A program made the position numbers and the translations under genes. Shown one piece after another: positions 51,983-60,730 of a stretch of DNA of 64,000 nt. This DNA is from Sagittula sp048553715 (lineage in GTDB: Bacteria > Pseudomonadota > Alphaproteobacteria > Rhodobacterales > Rhodobacteraceae), in assembly GCF_048553715.1 (NCBI RefSeq), contig NZ_JBLZNC010000002.1, positions 62,001-126,000 of the forward strand, written 5' to 3'. The first letter of the stretch is position 1; each line of letters starts with the position of its first letter. The notes under the pieces are model-generated. The model searched no databases. It saw only the letters and a program-made list of their open reading frames with translations, and was not told the DNA's origin.

Positions 51983-52575
51983 CCGCGACACATATCGTCT
52001 TTGATATCGGCAACGTGCTGGTGGATTGGCAGCCACGTCTGGCTTGGCCAGAGCTGTCAGAGCCGGAAGCCGCCGATTTCATGCAGCGCATCGATTTTGG
52101 GGCGCGCAACCTGCGGGCCGATCATGGCGAACGCTTTGCGGATTTGGCGCAGGAGCTGGACCGCGCGGAGGATCGCGACCGGTTGAACCAGTACGTGCCG
52201 CGCTATGCGCAAACGGTGCGGGACGCCGTGCCGGGCAGCTGGGAGATCGTCGACCGGCTGATCGCGCGCGGCCTGACGCTTGGGGCCATCACCAACTGGT
52301 CGGTGGAAACTTGGCCTGAGGGGCTGAAATCCCACCCCCGATTGGCCGAGATCTTTGATACTCTGGTGATTTCCGGCAAGGAAAAGCTGATCAAGCCGGA
52401 CCCCGCGATCTATCGACTGTATTGCGCGCGGGCGCAGGTGGCCCCACAAGACTGCGTCTTTATCGACGACAAGCTTGAGAACTGCGAAGGTGCGCGCAGC
52501 ATCGGTATGGATGCCATCCACTTCACCAACGCCCAAGATGTGGCGCAGGCGCTGACAGAGCGGGGCCTGCTATGA
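51979..52575 (+). CDS. HAD-family hydrolase inside the C-P lyase operon
   Basis: 198 residues, HAD superfamily subclass IA. Motif I is FDIGNVLVDWQ with nucleophile Asp9; the second acidic residue of DxD is replaced by Gly, as in YihX-like sugar phosphatases. TNWS carries motif II, KPDPAIY motif III, and FIDDKLENCEGA motif IV. It starts four bases inside the phnI end and is followed by a 346-base gap before phnJ. The context suggests a phosphatase acting on a pathway intermediate or by-product such as a ribose phosphate (inference). Confidence 0.87.
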   Translation: MTATHIVFDIGNVLVDWQPRLAWPELSEPEAADFMQRIDFGARNLRADHGERFADLAQELDRAEDRDRLNQYVPRYAQTVRDAVPGSWEIVDRLIARGLTLGAITNWSVETWPEGLKSHPRLAEIFDTLVISGKEKLIKPDPAIYRLYCARAQVAPQDCVFIDDKLENCEGARSIGMDAIHFTNAQDVAQALTERGLL

Positions 52576-52588
52576 CCCCGCAGCCAAT

Positions 52589-52783
52589 TTATCCGCGTGC
52601 GACTGGGTCGAACACACCGCAATTGCGCTGCGTGTCGATCAACCAGCCATCCGGCCCCGCGATATCATTGGGCAGGATCGGGGCCGCCCAGCGCACCACC
52701 CAGCCAATCACGCGTTCCATCGCAACCACCGCCACACAGGCCAGCACGACACAGGCCAACACGTATCCAACAAATCCAAGCAT
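52589..52783 (-). CDS. Possible 64-residue membrane protein antisense in the phn operon
   Basis: ATG at 52783 with GGGGGA upstream. One hydrophobic helix at residues 2-22 (LGFVGYVLACVVLACVAVVAM) is followed by an amphipathic stretch (ERVIGWVVRWAAPILP) and a hydrophilic tail ending VFDPVARG. It occupies the unusual gap between the HAD gene and phnJ, on the opposite strand. A Pho-box-like site on its own strand lies 65 bases upstream. The plus-strand frame over the same DNA is rich in Pro, Thr and Ser and looks like a shadow. No family is recognised. Confidence 0.5.
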   Translation of the reverse strand: MLGFVGYVLACVVLACVAVVAMERVIGWVVRWAAPILPNDIAGPDGWLIDTQRNCGVFDPVARG

Positions 52784-52847
52784 CACGTCCCCCAGACGTT
52801 GCAGCCCCGCAGGGCCATTGAATTGCGCAAGGCCAAAGCAGATTCGT

Positions 52848-52865
52848 GAGACAGTCTTATGACAC
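52848..52865 (-). promoter_or_regulatory. Pho-box-like site before phnJ / antisense small gene
   Basis: Minus-strand GTGTCATAAGACTGTCTC matches CTGTCATAWAWCTGTCAY at 15 of 18 positions and contains both GT half-sites at the correct 11-base spacing. It lies 57 bases upstream of phnJ and 65 bases upstream of the small minus-strand gene. Confidence 0.6.
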
Positions 52866-52921
52866 ACGGACCGATCAGCCTGCGACAAGCCGCCCCCTGC
52901 CCCCCGCATGAGGACCGTCCC

Positions 52922-53788
52922 ATGACCGATGACACCGCCTCCGCCTATAACTTCGCCTATCTCGACGAACAGACCAAGCGCATGATCCGCCGCGCGATCC
53001 TCAAAGGGCTGGCCATTCCCGGCTATCAGGTGCCCTTTGCCTCTCGCGAGATGCCGATGCCCTACGGCTGGGGCACGGGCGGGGTGCAGGTCTCTGCTGC
53101 GGTGCTGACGCCCGAGGACCGGCTGAAGGTGATCGATCAGGGCGCGGACGACACCACCAATGCGGTCTCGATCCGCAGCTTCTTTGAACGCACCGCAGGG
53201 GTGGCCACCACCACACAGACCGCGCAGGCCACGGTCATCCAGACCCGCCACCGCATCCCCGAAGAGCCGCTGGCCGAGGGCCAGATCCTTGTCTATCAGG
53301 TGCCCATCCCCGAACCGCTGCGCTTTCTGGAACCGCGCGAAAGCGAGACACGCAAGATGCACAGCCTTGAGGAATACGGGCTGATGCACGTCAAGCTTTA
53401 CGAGGATATCTCGCGCCACGGGCATATCGCCACCTCCTATGCCTATCCGGTGCGGGTCGAGGCGCGCTATGTCATGGACCCCTCGCCCATTCCGAAATTC
53501 GACAACCCCAAACTGTCCGACAGCCCCGCGATCCAGTTGTTCGGGGCGGGCCGCGAACAGCGCATCTATGCGGTGCCGCCCTATACCCGCGTCACCAGTC
53601 TGGATTTCGAGGATCACCCCTTTGATCCCTCAAAGGCGGACCATCCCTGCGGGCTGTGCGGCGCAACCGACAGCTATCTCGACGAGGTCATCATGGATGA
53701 CGCAGGCGGGCGGATGTTTGTCTGCTCGGACACGGATTATTGCGAAACGCGGCAGGCGGCCGGACATCGCGGAAAGGACGCGGCATGA
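52922..53788 (+). CDS. phnJ: C-P lyase radical SAM subunit PhnJ
   Basis: 288 residues. The catalytic subunit that breaks the C-P bond with a 4Fe-4S cluster and S-adenosylmethionine. The cysteine pattern near the C-terminus is CxxC-x21-CxxxxxC (CGLC ... VCSDTDYC), the spacing known for PhnJ. ASREMPMPYGWGTGG and YAVPPYTRV are also family blocks. The ATG at 52922 fits; the frame extends to 52859. It may have its own promoter, given the gap and Pho-box-like site upstream. Confidence 0.96.
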   Translation: MTDDTASAYNFAYLDEQTKRMIRRAILKGLAIPGYQVPFASREMPMPYGWGTGGVQVSAAVLTPEDRLKVIDQGADDTTNAVSIRSFFERTAGVATTTQTAQATVIQTRHRIPEEPLAEGQILVYQVPIPEPLRFLEPRESETRKMHSLEEYGLMHVKLYEDISRHGHIATSYAYPVRVEARYVMDPSPIPKFDNPKLSDSPAIQLFGAGREQRIYAVPPYTRVTSLDFEDHPFDPSKADHPCGLCGATDSYLDEVIMDDAGGRMFVCSDTDYCETRQAAGHRGKDAA

Positions 53789-54564
53789 CCCGATCCCCTA
53801 CCCCATTGCTGTCGGTTGACGGGCTGACCAAGACCTATGGCAGCCATATCGGCTGCGCGGATGTGTCCTTTGATCTTTACCCCGGCGAGGTCATGGGCAT
53901 CGTCGGTGAAAGCGGGTCTGGAAAATCCACGCTTCTCAACTGTATGGCGGGGCATCTGGCCCCTGACGCGGGGCGGGTGGTGTTTGATACCCGCACCGGC
54001 CCGCGCGACACCCTGCAGATGTCAGAGCCCGAACGCCGGATGCTGTCGCGCACCGATTGGGCCTTTGTCCACCAACATGCGCGTGACGGGCTACGCATGG
54101 GCGTCAGCGCAGGTGGCAACGTGGGCGAACGGCTGATGGCTGTGGGCGCGCGCAACTACGGCGATATTCGCGGACAGGCCGTTGACTGGCTGGGCCGGGT
54201 GGAGATTTCGCCCAGCCGCGTGGATGACCGCCCCACCACCTTTTCCGGCGGCATGCAGCAGCGGCTGCAAATCGCGCGCAATCTGGTGACAGGGCCGCGA
54301 CTGGTCTTCATGGACGAGCCGACCGGGGGCCTGGATGTCTCCGTGCAGGCGCGGCTGTTGGATTTGCTGCGCGGTCTGGTGCGGGACATGGGGTTGTCGG
54401 CCATCATCGTCACCCATGATCTGGCGGTGGTGCGGCTGCTGGCGGACCGTTTGATGGTGATGAAATCGGGCCATGTGGTCGAACAGGGGCTGACAGATCA
54501 GGTTCTGGACGACCCCCAGCATGGCTACACCCAATTGCTGGTCTCCAGCGTGCTTCAGGTCTGA
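53785..54564 (+). CDS. phnK: C-P lyase ABC-type subunit PhnK
   Basis: 259-residue ABC ATPase that docks on the C-P lyase core rather than on a membrane. Walker A GESGSGKST, signature FSGGMQQR, Walker B LVFMDEPTGGLD. The phrase from WAFVHQHARDGLRMGVSAGGN is typical of PhnK. The ATG at 53785 overlaps the phnJ stop by four bases. Confidence 0.95.
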   Translation: MTRSPTPLLSVDGLTKTYGSHIGCADVSFDLYPGEVMGIVGESGSGKSTLLNCMAGHLAPDAGRVVFDTRTGPRDTLQMSEPERRMLSRTDWAFVHQHARDGLRMGVSAGGNVGERLMAVGARNYGDIRGQAVDWLGRVEISPSRVDDRPTTFSGGMQQRLQIARNLVTGPRLVFMDEPTGGLDVSVQARLLDLLRGLVRDMGLSAIIVTHDLAVVRLLADRLMVMKSGHVVEQGLTDQVLDDPQHGYTQLLVSSVLQV

Positions 54565-54575
54565 GGAGGCCGCAA

Positions 54576-55259
54576 ATGTTCGAGATCGAAAATGTCACCA
54601 AGACCTTTACCCTGCACAACCAAGGCAGCGCGGTGATCGAGGTGCTGTCCGGTGCCTCGCTCAACGTCGCTGCGGGCGAATGTGTGGCGCTGACGGGGGC
54701 CTCGGGTGCGGGCAAATCCACCCTGATGCGCATGATCTACGGCAACTACCGCACGCAAAGCGGCGCGATCCGCATTGGCGGCACCGATATCGTGCAGGCC
54801 GAGCCGCGCGAGATCATCCGCCTGCGCCGCGAAACGCTGGGCTACGTCAGCCAGTTTTTGCGCGTGGTGCCCCGTGTGCCCACACTCGACGTTGTGGCAG
54901 AGCCGCTGCGCGCCGTGGGTGTCGATCAGGCACAGGCCGAGGCGCGGGCCCGCGATCTGCTGGCACGGCTGAACATCCCCCAACGGCTTTGGTCGCTGTC
55001 GCCCACGACGTTTTCAGGTGGCGAGCAGCAGCGGGTGAACATCGCGCGCGGCTTTGCCCACAGCTACCCCGCCATGCTGCTGGACGAGCCGACCGCCTCG
55101 CTGGATGCGTCCAACCGCGAGGTGGTGCTGTCGTTGATCGAAGAGGCCAAGGCACGCGGCGCGGCGGTCATCGGCATTTTTCACGACGAAGCGGCCCGCA
55201 CCCGCGTCTGCGACCGCGAAATCGATGTCAGCCGCTTTGCCGCGCAGGTGGCCGCATGA
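54576..55259 (+). CDS. phnL: C-P lyase ABC-type subunit PhnL
   Basis: 227 residues. Walker A TGASGAGKST, signature FSGGEQQR, Walker B MLLDEPTASLD. LGYVSQFLRVVPRVP is the PhnL-specific Q-loop. It works with PhnK on the core complex. It begins 11 bases after phnK with GAGGAGG upstream and overlaps phnN by four bases. Confidence 0.95.
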   Translation: MFEIENVTKTFTLHNQGSAVIEVLSGASLNVAAGECVALTGASGAGKSTLMRMIYGNYRTQSGAIRIGGTDIVQAEPREIIRLRRETLGYVSQFLRVVPRVPTLDVVAEPLRAVGVDQAQAEARARDLLARLNIPQRLWSLSPTTFSGGEQQRVNIARGFAHSYPAMLLDEPTASLDASNREVVLSLIEEAKARGAAVIGIFHDEAARTRVCDREIDVSRFAAQVAA

Positions 55260-55813
55260 CCCCCGCCGGTCGTCTGGTCGCTGTGGTCGGCCCCTCTGGC
55301 GTGGGCAAGGATTCCGTGATGGCGGGGCTGCACGCGCGTCTGCCCGATCTGCGCCCTGTGCGCCGCACCATCACCCGCGCGCCGGATCTGGGCGGAGAGG
55401 ACTACACCCCCGCCACGGTCGCGGAATTTGACCGCTTGCGCGCCCAAGGGGCGTTCTGCCTGCATTGGGGCGCGCATGGTCTGTTCTACGGCATCCCGAT
55501 GGAGACCTTACAGGCCGTCCGCGATGGTCACGACTGTCTGGCCAACCTGTCTCGTGGTGCGCTGGTTCAGGCGTCACAGGTCTTTCCCGCCCTTACCGTT
55601 TTGCATATCACCGCCAGCCCCCAGACCTTGGCCAAGCGGCTGGCAGGGCGCGGACGCGAGACCGAGGCCGAGATCGCCGCCCGTCTGGCGCAGGCGGCCA
55701 AGCCCCTGCCCGAGCTGCCCACCCCTGTCCGCGTGATCGAGGTTGCCAATGACGGGGCCTTGGAGGACGCGATAGGCTCAGCCGCGCAGGCGCTTTATCC
55801 GGTCAGGGCGTAG
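55256..55813 (+). CDS. phnN: Ribose 1,5-bisphosphokinase PhnN
   Basis: 185 residues, guanylate-kinase-like fold. The P-loop GPSGVGKDSVM is near residue 12, with RRTITRAPDLGGEDY and FCLHWGAHGLFYGIP following. It phosphorylates ribose 1,5-bisphosphate to PRPP, the last step of C-P lyase ribose salvage. Only the part from 55256 is real; the longer frame overlaps phnL. Its last 19 bases overlap the convergent DUF1045 gene. Confidence 0.93.
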   Translation: MTPAGRLVAVVGPSGVGKDSVMAGLHARLPDLRPVRRTITRAPDLGGEDYTPATVAEFDRLRAQGAFCLHWGAHGLFYGIPMETLQAVRDGHDCLANLSRGALVQASQVFPALTVLHITASPQTLAKRLAGRGRETEAEIAARLAQAAKPLPELPTPVRVIEVANDGALEDAIGSAAQALYPVRA

Positions 55814-56463
55814 CGATGGATCAGTTCGAACCGGCCATCGGGTCGCTCCCCCACAAGGGCCACCTGATCCAGCACAAAGGGACGCGGCAAATCGGGCAGA
55901 TGCGCCGCCACATGGTCGGCCCAAAGCGGCAGGTCACGTTTGTGCAGCTTGCCCGTCAGGGTCAGGTGAAAGCGGAACTGCTCCATCACATAAGGATAGC
56001 CCCAGCGCAGCAGCAGCGCCTCTTGCGCCTCGGACAGGCCCGCCTTGCGGCGCCGTTCCAGATCGGCGTCGCTGAGCGGCGCGCGAAAGGCATCCAGCGC
56101 CTTGACACAGGTGGCGGCCACACGGGCGATGCCGCTGTTGTCCCCATCGGGCGTCAGCGCCAGAAACCTGCCCAGCGGCGTCAGCGACAGCCCCTCTGCC
56201 GCAGCGGGTGCCAGACTGGCGGCCATCTTTGCCACGCCTGCCTGCACATCCGCCTGCGTAACCCCGTCCGCCAGACGGAACGGCGGTTTCAGCGTTCCGT
56301 GAAAGCCGTATTTGCGCGGTGTCATCGTGGCGTCATCAAGACCGGGCACAGCAAACTGATCCGCCGGTTGACCGCTGAGTGCATCCCAGCCCAGCCAGCG
56401 CGCGCCGAACTCTGCCAATGCCCCCTCGGGCATCCAATAGACCGCAAAGCGAGTGTATGACAT
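55795..56463 (-). CDS. DUF1045 2H-phosphoesterase of phosphonate metabolism
   Basis: 222 residues of the phosphonate-linked DUF1045 family (TIGR03223-like). Two HxT motifs typical of 2H phosphoesterases are present: His55-Gly-Thr57 in YGFHGTLKPPF and His166-Leu-Thr168 in FRFHLTLTGKL. Enzymes of this fold open cyclic phosphates. The C-P lyase pathway needs PhnP to open cyclic ribose phosphate, and no phnP is seen here, so this protein may take that step (inference). The ATG at 56463 lies on the opposite strand to phnM and nearly touches an alternative phnM start. Confidence 0.88.
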   Translation of the reverse strand: MSYTRFAVYWMPEGALAEFGARWLGWDALSGQPADQFAVPGLDDATMTPRKYGFHGTLKPPFRLADGVTQADVQAGVAKMAASLAPAAAEGLSLTPLGRFLALTPDGDNSGIARVAATCVKALDAFRAPLSDADLERRRKAGLSEAQEALLLRWGYPYVMEQFRFHLTLTGKLHKRDLPLWADHVAAHLPDLPRPFVLDQVALVGERPDGRFELIHRYALTG

Positions 56464-56512
56464 GAATTCTCCCTTCTCTCCTGCCGCTATGCCGGAAACG
56501 CATGACGCTTCC

Positions 56513-57655
56513 ATGTCAGGCTCTGTCACGCTTGCCAATGCCCGCCTTGTGCTGCGCGACCGCGTGACCACCGGCTGTGTGACCATCACCGATGGCACCA
56601 TCACCGACGTAACCGAGGGCGCGCATATCCCAGACGGGGCCATCGACTGTCAGGGGGATTTTGTCACCCCCGGTCTGGTGGAACTGCACACCGACAATCT
56701 CGAACGGCATATGGAACCCCGCCCCGAGGTCGACTGGCCGCATCTGCCTGCGCTGATCGCCCATGACGCAGAGCTCGCCTCTGTCGGGATCACCACCGTG
56801 TTTGACGCGCTGCGGGTGGGCTCGATCGCCGGAGGCAAGGCCCGCTACAGCGCCTATGCCCGCAATGTGGCCAACGAGCTGCTGCAGGCGCGCGCCGAGG
56901 GGGCGTTCAAGATCAGCCATTTCATTCATCTGCGCGCGGAGATCTGTTCGGAAACCCTGCTCGACGAGATGGCCCAGTTCGGCGTCGAGGACCGCGTTGG
57001 CATCGTGTCGTTGATGGATCACACCCCCGGCCAGCGGCAATTCCGCGATCTGGGCGCGCTGCGGGTCTACCTGACGAAAAAGCGCAACCTGACAGAGGAA
57101 GAATTCCTCGAGCATGTGGCCAACCTCAAGGGGTTGCAGGCGCGGCTGGGGGCGGCCCATGAACAGGGCGCCGTGGCCGAGGCCAACCGCTACGGTGCGG
57201 TGATTGCCAGCCACGACGACACCACCGCCGATCAGGTGGCGGTGTCGGCGCGCAACGGTGTGGGTTTTGCCGAATTCCCCACCACTGTCGAGGCCGCCGA
57301 GGCCTGCCGCGCGTCGGGGATTGCGGTGATGATGGGCGCGCCCAACCTGATCCGGGGCGGGTCGCATTCGGGCAATGTGGCCGCGCGCGATCTGGCAGAG
57401 CGTGACCTGCTGGATATCGTCTCCTCGGACTACGTGCCCTCGGCACTGCTGCTGTCGGCTTTCCGGCTGGCAGAGATCTGGGATGACCTGCCCCGCGCCA
57501 TCGCCTGCGTGACCGACGCGCCGGCCCGTGCGGCGGGTCTGACGGATCGGGGCCGTCTGGACGAAGGCCTGCGCGGCGACGTCCTGCGCATCCGCGCCAA
57601 TGGCGACACCCCGCTGCTGCGTGGCGTCTGGAGCCGTGGCGCACGCGTCGCCTGA
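56513..57655 (+). CDS. phnM: Triphosphate diphosphohydrolase PhnM
   Basis: 380 residues, amidohydrolase fold. It removes pyrophosphate from alkylphosphonate ribosyl triphosphate before the PhnJ step. Blocks are LVELHTDNLERHMEPRP (metal ligands), HFIHLRAEICSE, SLMDHTPGQRQFRD, and VIASHDDTTADQV. I choose ATG 56513 (MSGSVTLANARLVL), which matches the usual N-terminus. ATG 56489 and 56462 are in frame, but the latter would overlap the divergent gene's start. Confidence 0.92.
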   Translation: MSGSVTLANARLVLRDRVTTGCVTITDGTITDVTEGAHIPDGAIDCQGDFVTPGLVELHTDNLERHMEPRPEVDWPHLPALIAHDAELASVGITTVFDALRVGSIAGGKARYSAYARNVANELLQARAEGAFKISHFIHLRAEICSETLLDEMAQFGVEDRVGIVSLMDHTPGQRQFRDLGALRVYLTKKRNLTEEEFLEHVANLKGLQARLGAAHEQGAVAEANRYGAVIASHDDTTADQVAVSARNGVGFAEFPTTVEAAEACRASGIAVMMGAPNLIRGGSHSGNVAARDLAERDLLDIVSSDYVPSALLLSAFRLAEIWDDLPRAIACVTDAPARAAGLTDRGRLDEGLRGDVLRIRANGDTPLLRGVWSRGARVA

Positions 57656-57826
57656 GATACAACAAACCCCATTGGCAACAGGGCTGCGGCACGCCATGCT
57701 GCAGCCCTTGGCCATTGTCGAGGAACCGGACGCGCGACGGCTTGCAACATGCGCCTCAAATAATATCGATATTTTTCTTGAAATGCGTTTTTATCGTCTT
57801 TAACCTCCCACACAGGGAGGACGATC

Positions 57827-58756
57827 ATGAAAACACATATGCTTTGCGCGCTGACGCTTGCCGCCAGCGCATCCATCTTTGCACCCGCCGCCATGGCCGA
57901 GGAATACCGCATCGGCACCGCCAGCGTCGGCGGCGCATTCTTTCCCATCGGACAGGGGATTTCCAATCTTGTGAACAAATACGGTGGCGGCGACATCACC
58001 ATGGTGCCCATCGTCACCCAAGGGTCGGTGCAAAACCCCCGCCTTGTGGCGCAGGGCGAGGTCGAGATCGGCATCACCAACGCCAACCTTGCCGCCGATG
58101 CGGTCGCGGGGCGCGGGGCCTACAACGGCAATGCCATCGATATCAAAGCGCTTGGCCCCCTGCACCCCAGCGTGCTGCATATGGTCGTGGCGGATGGGTC
58201 CGACATCCAGAGCTTTGCCGATCTGGCGGGCAAACGTGTGGCCGTGGGTCCGGCAGGTGGCGGCACCATGGGTTTTCTCAACAACATCCTGCCGGTCTAC
58301 GGTCTGACACTGGATGATATCACGCCCAGCTTTCTGAGCTATGGCGACGGCTTCAGCCAGCTGTCCGATGGCAACGTGGATGCAGCCCTTGCGCTGTCCG
58401 GCTACCCTGCAGCCGCAGTGATGCAGGCGGCGGCCTCTGGCCCTCTGCGCATGATCACGATGGAAGACGACAAGCTGCAGCAGATCCTGACGGACAATCC
58501 GGCCTATTCCACCTTTGACATCGCGGCGGACGTCTATGACATGCCGTCGGATGCCACGGTGTTGGGGGTGACCAATATGCTGATCGTGCCCACGGATATG
58601 GCTGCCGAGATGGCGGAAAAGATCGCAGCCTCGGTCTATGATCACCTTGACGAGTTCGCGGCTGAAAATGCCAACGCCCGCCAGATTGATCCGGCACGGG
58701 CCGCCAGCCTGTCCATCGACCTACATGACGGCGCGCAGGCCTATTTCAGCAAATAA
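57827..58756 (+). CDS. TAXI-type TRAP transporter binding protein
   Basis: 309 residues. Signal peptide at 1-24 (cleavage AMA-EEYRIG), then the TAXI signature IGTASVGGAFFPIGQGISNLVNK, seen from residue 29, with EIGITNANLAADAV. TAXI proteins deliver organic acids to fused TRAP permeases. AGGGAGGA precedes the ATG and a hairpin terminator follows. It is the first gene of a set with the permease and a cupin; 171 A+T-rich bases upstream hold the promoter. Confidence 0.92.
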   Translation: MKTHMLCALTLAASASIFAPAAMAEEYRIGTASVGGAFFPIGQGISNLVNKYGGGDITMVPIVTQGSVQNPRLVAQGEVEIGITNANLAADAVAGRGAYNGNAIDIKALGPLHPSVLHMVVADGSDIQSFADLAGKRVAVGPAGGGTMGFLNNILPVYGLTLDDITPSFLSYGDGFSQLSDGNVDAALALSGYPAAAVMQAAASGPLRMITMEDDKLQQILTDNPAYSTFDIAADVYDMPSDATVLGVTNMLIVPTDMAAEMAEKIAASVYDHLDEFAAENANARQIDPARAASLSIDLHDGAQAYFSK

Positions 58757-58770
58757 GCTGGGCCGCACCC

Positions 58771-58795
58771 AAAGGGGCCGGTCGCGGCCCCTTTT
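58771..58795 (+). terminator. Terminator/attenuator after TAXI gene
   Basis: AAAGGGGCCG / CGGCCCCTTTT with a GTCG loop, 15 bases after the binding-protein stop and 32 bases before the permease. Confidence 0.8.
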
Positions 58796-58826
58796 CCCTG
58801 TCTGACCATCAACAAAAGGACGCGCC

Positions 58827-60710
58827 ATGACCGGCTTGCGTGAAACCCTGACCCCGTCGCGGCTTTTGGCTGTGGTGGCCTTTGCCTTTGGCGCCTATCA
58901 CCTGCTGATCGTGTCGGGTGTGATCTCCATGTCCACGATGGAGATGCGCCTGACCCATCTGATGCTGGCGCTGACGCTACTGTTTGCGCGCAAGCCCGTG
59001 GCAAAGGGGATGGAAGGCAACGCACTGGCCCGCGCGCTGGATGCGGTGCTGATCGTGGCAGGCATCGTGGCAAGCCTGTGGCTGTTGTCCCGTTGGAAGC
59101 CCATCGCCTTTAGCGGCGGGATGACCATCGAACAGGATTACTGGGCGGGGCTTGTCATCATCGCGCTGGTGTTCGAGGCGGCGCGACGCGGCATCGGCCT
59201 GATCCTGGCGCTGATCACGGCGGTGTTCTTCCTCTATCCCTTTGCCAGCCCGTGGCTGCCCGGCATTCTGGGCGGTCGCGGCTATGGTCTGGAACGGGTG
59301 GTGACCTTTCTGACCACCGACACCCAAGGGATCTACGGCATCCCCATCGGCGTGGCCGCCACCTATATCATCACCTTCACGATCTTTGGCGCGCTGCTGT
59401 CCCGTCTGGGCGCGGGAGATTTCTTTTTCGAGATCTCTTTCCGTCTGACACGGGGGATGCGCGCGGCGTCGGCGAAATCGGCTGTGCTGTTCTCCTCGCT
59501 GATCGGGATGGTGTCGGGGTCTGCGGCGGGCAACGTCGCGGTGACCGGCACACTGACCATTCCGCTGATGACGCGCGAGGGCTACAAACCGCATCAGGCC
59601 GCCGGGATCGAGGCCGTGGCCTCCACCGGGGGGCAGATCATGCCGCCGGTCATGGGGGCCGCTGCCTTTATCATGGCCGAGGTGGTGGGTGTGTCCTACA
59701 CCGAGATCATGAAAACCGGCCTACTGCCGGCGCTTTTGTTCTTTGGCACAGCCTTTGTGGTGGTGCATCTGCGCGCCGTGCGCAGCGACATCGCGCCGGT
59801 CACCACGCCGTCAACCGATGAGCGCAGCACCGCGCGTGTGCTTTGGGACGGGATGCCGTTCATCGCGGCCTTTGCCGCGCTTCTGGGTCTGATGCTGATG
59901 GGCTACTCCCCGTTCAAGGCTTCGCTCTGGGCCATGGGCGTCATGATCCTTGGCACCGTGATCTGGCAGCGCCGTCTGGACCGTGACCTGCTGACCAAGA
60001 TCCTTGGCGCGGTGACCGAGGGGGCCAATAATGTCGTCATCATTTCCGCCGCCTGTGCCGCTGCCGGGATCATCGCCGGCGTGCTGGGCCTGTCCGGATT
60101 GGGGTCAAAGATCGCGGTGCTGATCGATATGGGATCGGGCGGCAGCCTGATGATTGCGCTGGTGCTGACCATGCTGGTGTCGATCATCCTTGGTATGGGA
60201 CTGCCCACCACCGCCGCCTATCTGATCCTTGCCACGGTTGTGGCACCGGGACTGGTCAAGATGGGCGTGCCCATGCTGACCGCGCATTTCTTTGTCTTCT
60301 ATTTCGGCTGCATCTCGACGATCACGCCGCCTGTGGCCCTAGCCGCCTATGTGGCGGGCGGGATCGCCGGAGCCGATATCAACAAATCCGGCTGGACCGC
60401 TGCCGCCTATGCCGCGCCCAGCTTTCTGCTGCCCTTTGCCTTTTGCTTTGGCCCCGGTCTGCTGCTGCAGGGCGGGTGGGCTGAAAACATCGCCGCCGTC
60501 GTCACCGGCGCGCTTGGCGTAAGTGCCATTGCCATTGCGGTGATCGGCGTACTGACCCGACCGCTATCGCTCCCCGGTCGGGTCGTCGCGGCGCTGGCGG
60601 GGGTTCTGCTGCTGTTTCAGGACCTCACCAGCGCCGTGCTTGGAACCGCCCTGTTGGTGGCGCTGTACACCCTGACCGAATTGCGCGCCCGCAAAGGGCA
60701 GACCATCTGA
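58827..60710 (+). CDS. Fused TRAP permease (4TM plus 12TM)
   Basis: 627 residues with about 16-18 hydrophobic segments. A short DctQ-like front (about 1-110) is fused to a DctM-like large subunit. Characteristic stretches are GMVSGSAAGNVAVTGTLTIPLM, VASTGGQIMPPVMGAAAF and GMGLPTTAAYLILATVVAPGL. It drives uptake with an ion gradient together with the TAXI protein. AAAAGGA lies before the ATG. Confidence 0.93.
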   Translation: MTGLRETLTPSRLLAVVAFAFGAYHLLIVSGVISMSTMEMRLTHLMLALTLLFARKPVAKGMEGNALARALDAVLIVAGIVASLWLLSRWKPIAFSGGMTIEQDYWAGLVIIALVFEAARRGIGLILALITAVFFLYPFASPWLPGILGGRGYGLERVVTFLTTDTQGIYGIPIGVAATYIITFTIFGALLSRLGAGDFFFEISFRLTRGMRAASAKSAVLFSSLIGMVSGSAAGNVAVTGTLTIPLMTREGYKPHQAAGIEAVASTGGQIMPPVMGAAAFIMAEVVGVSYTEIMKTGLLPALLFFGTAFVVVHLRAVRSDIAPVTTPSTDERSTARVLWDGMPFIAAFAALLGLMLMGYSPFKASLWAMGVMILGTVIWQRRLDRDLLTKILGAVTEGANNVVIISAACAAAGIIAGVLGLSGLGSKIAVLIDMGSGGSLMIALVLTMLVSIILGMGLPTTAAYLILATVVAPGLVKMGVPMLTAHFFVFYFGCISTITPPVALAAYVAGGIAGADINKSGWTAAAYAAPSFLLPFAFCFGPGLLLQGGWAENIAAVVTGALGVSAIAIAVIGVLTRPLSLPGRVVAALAGVLLLFQDLTSAVLGTALLVALYTLTELRARKGQTI

Positions 60711-60730
60711 TCCAAGAAGGACCAAACCCA

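Noticed and set aside
52572..52862. 96-codon plus-strand gene between the HAD gene and phnJ
   Set aside because: Although it overlaps the HAD stop, the product is a Thr/Pro/Ser-rich string with no hydrophobic core. The minus-strand frame has a clear membrane helix instead.
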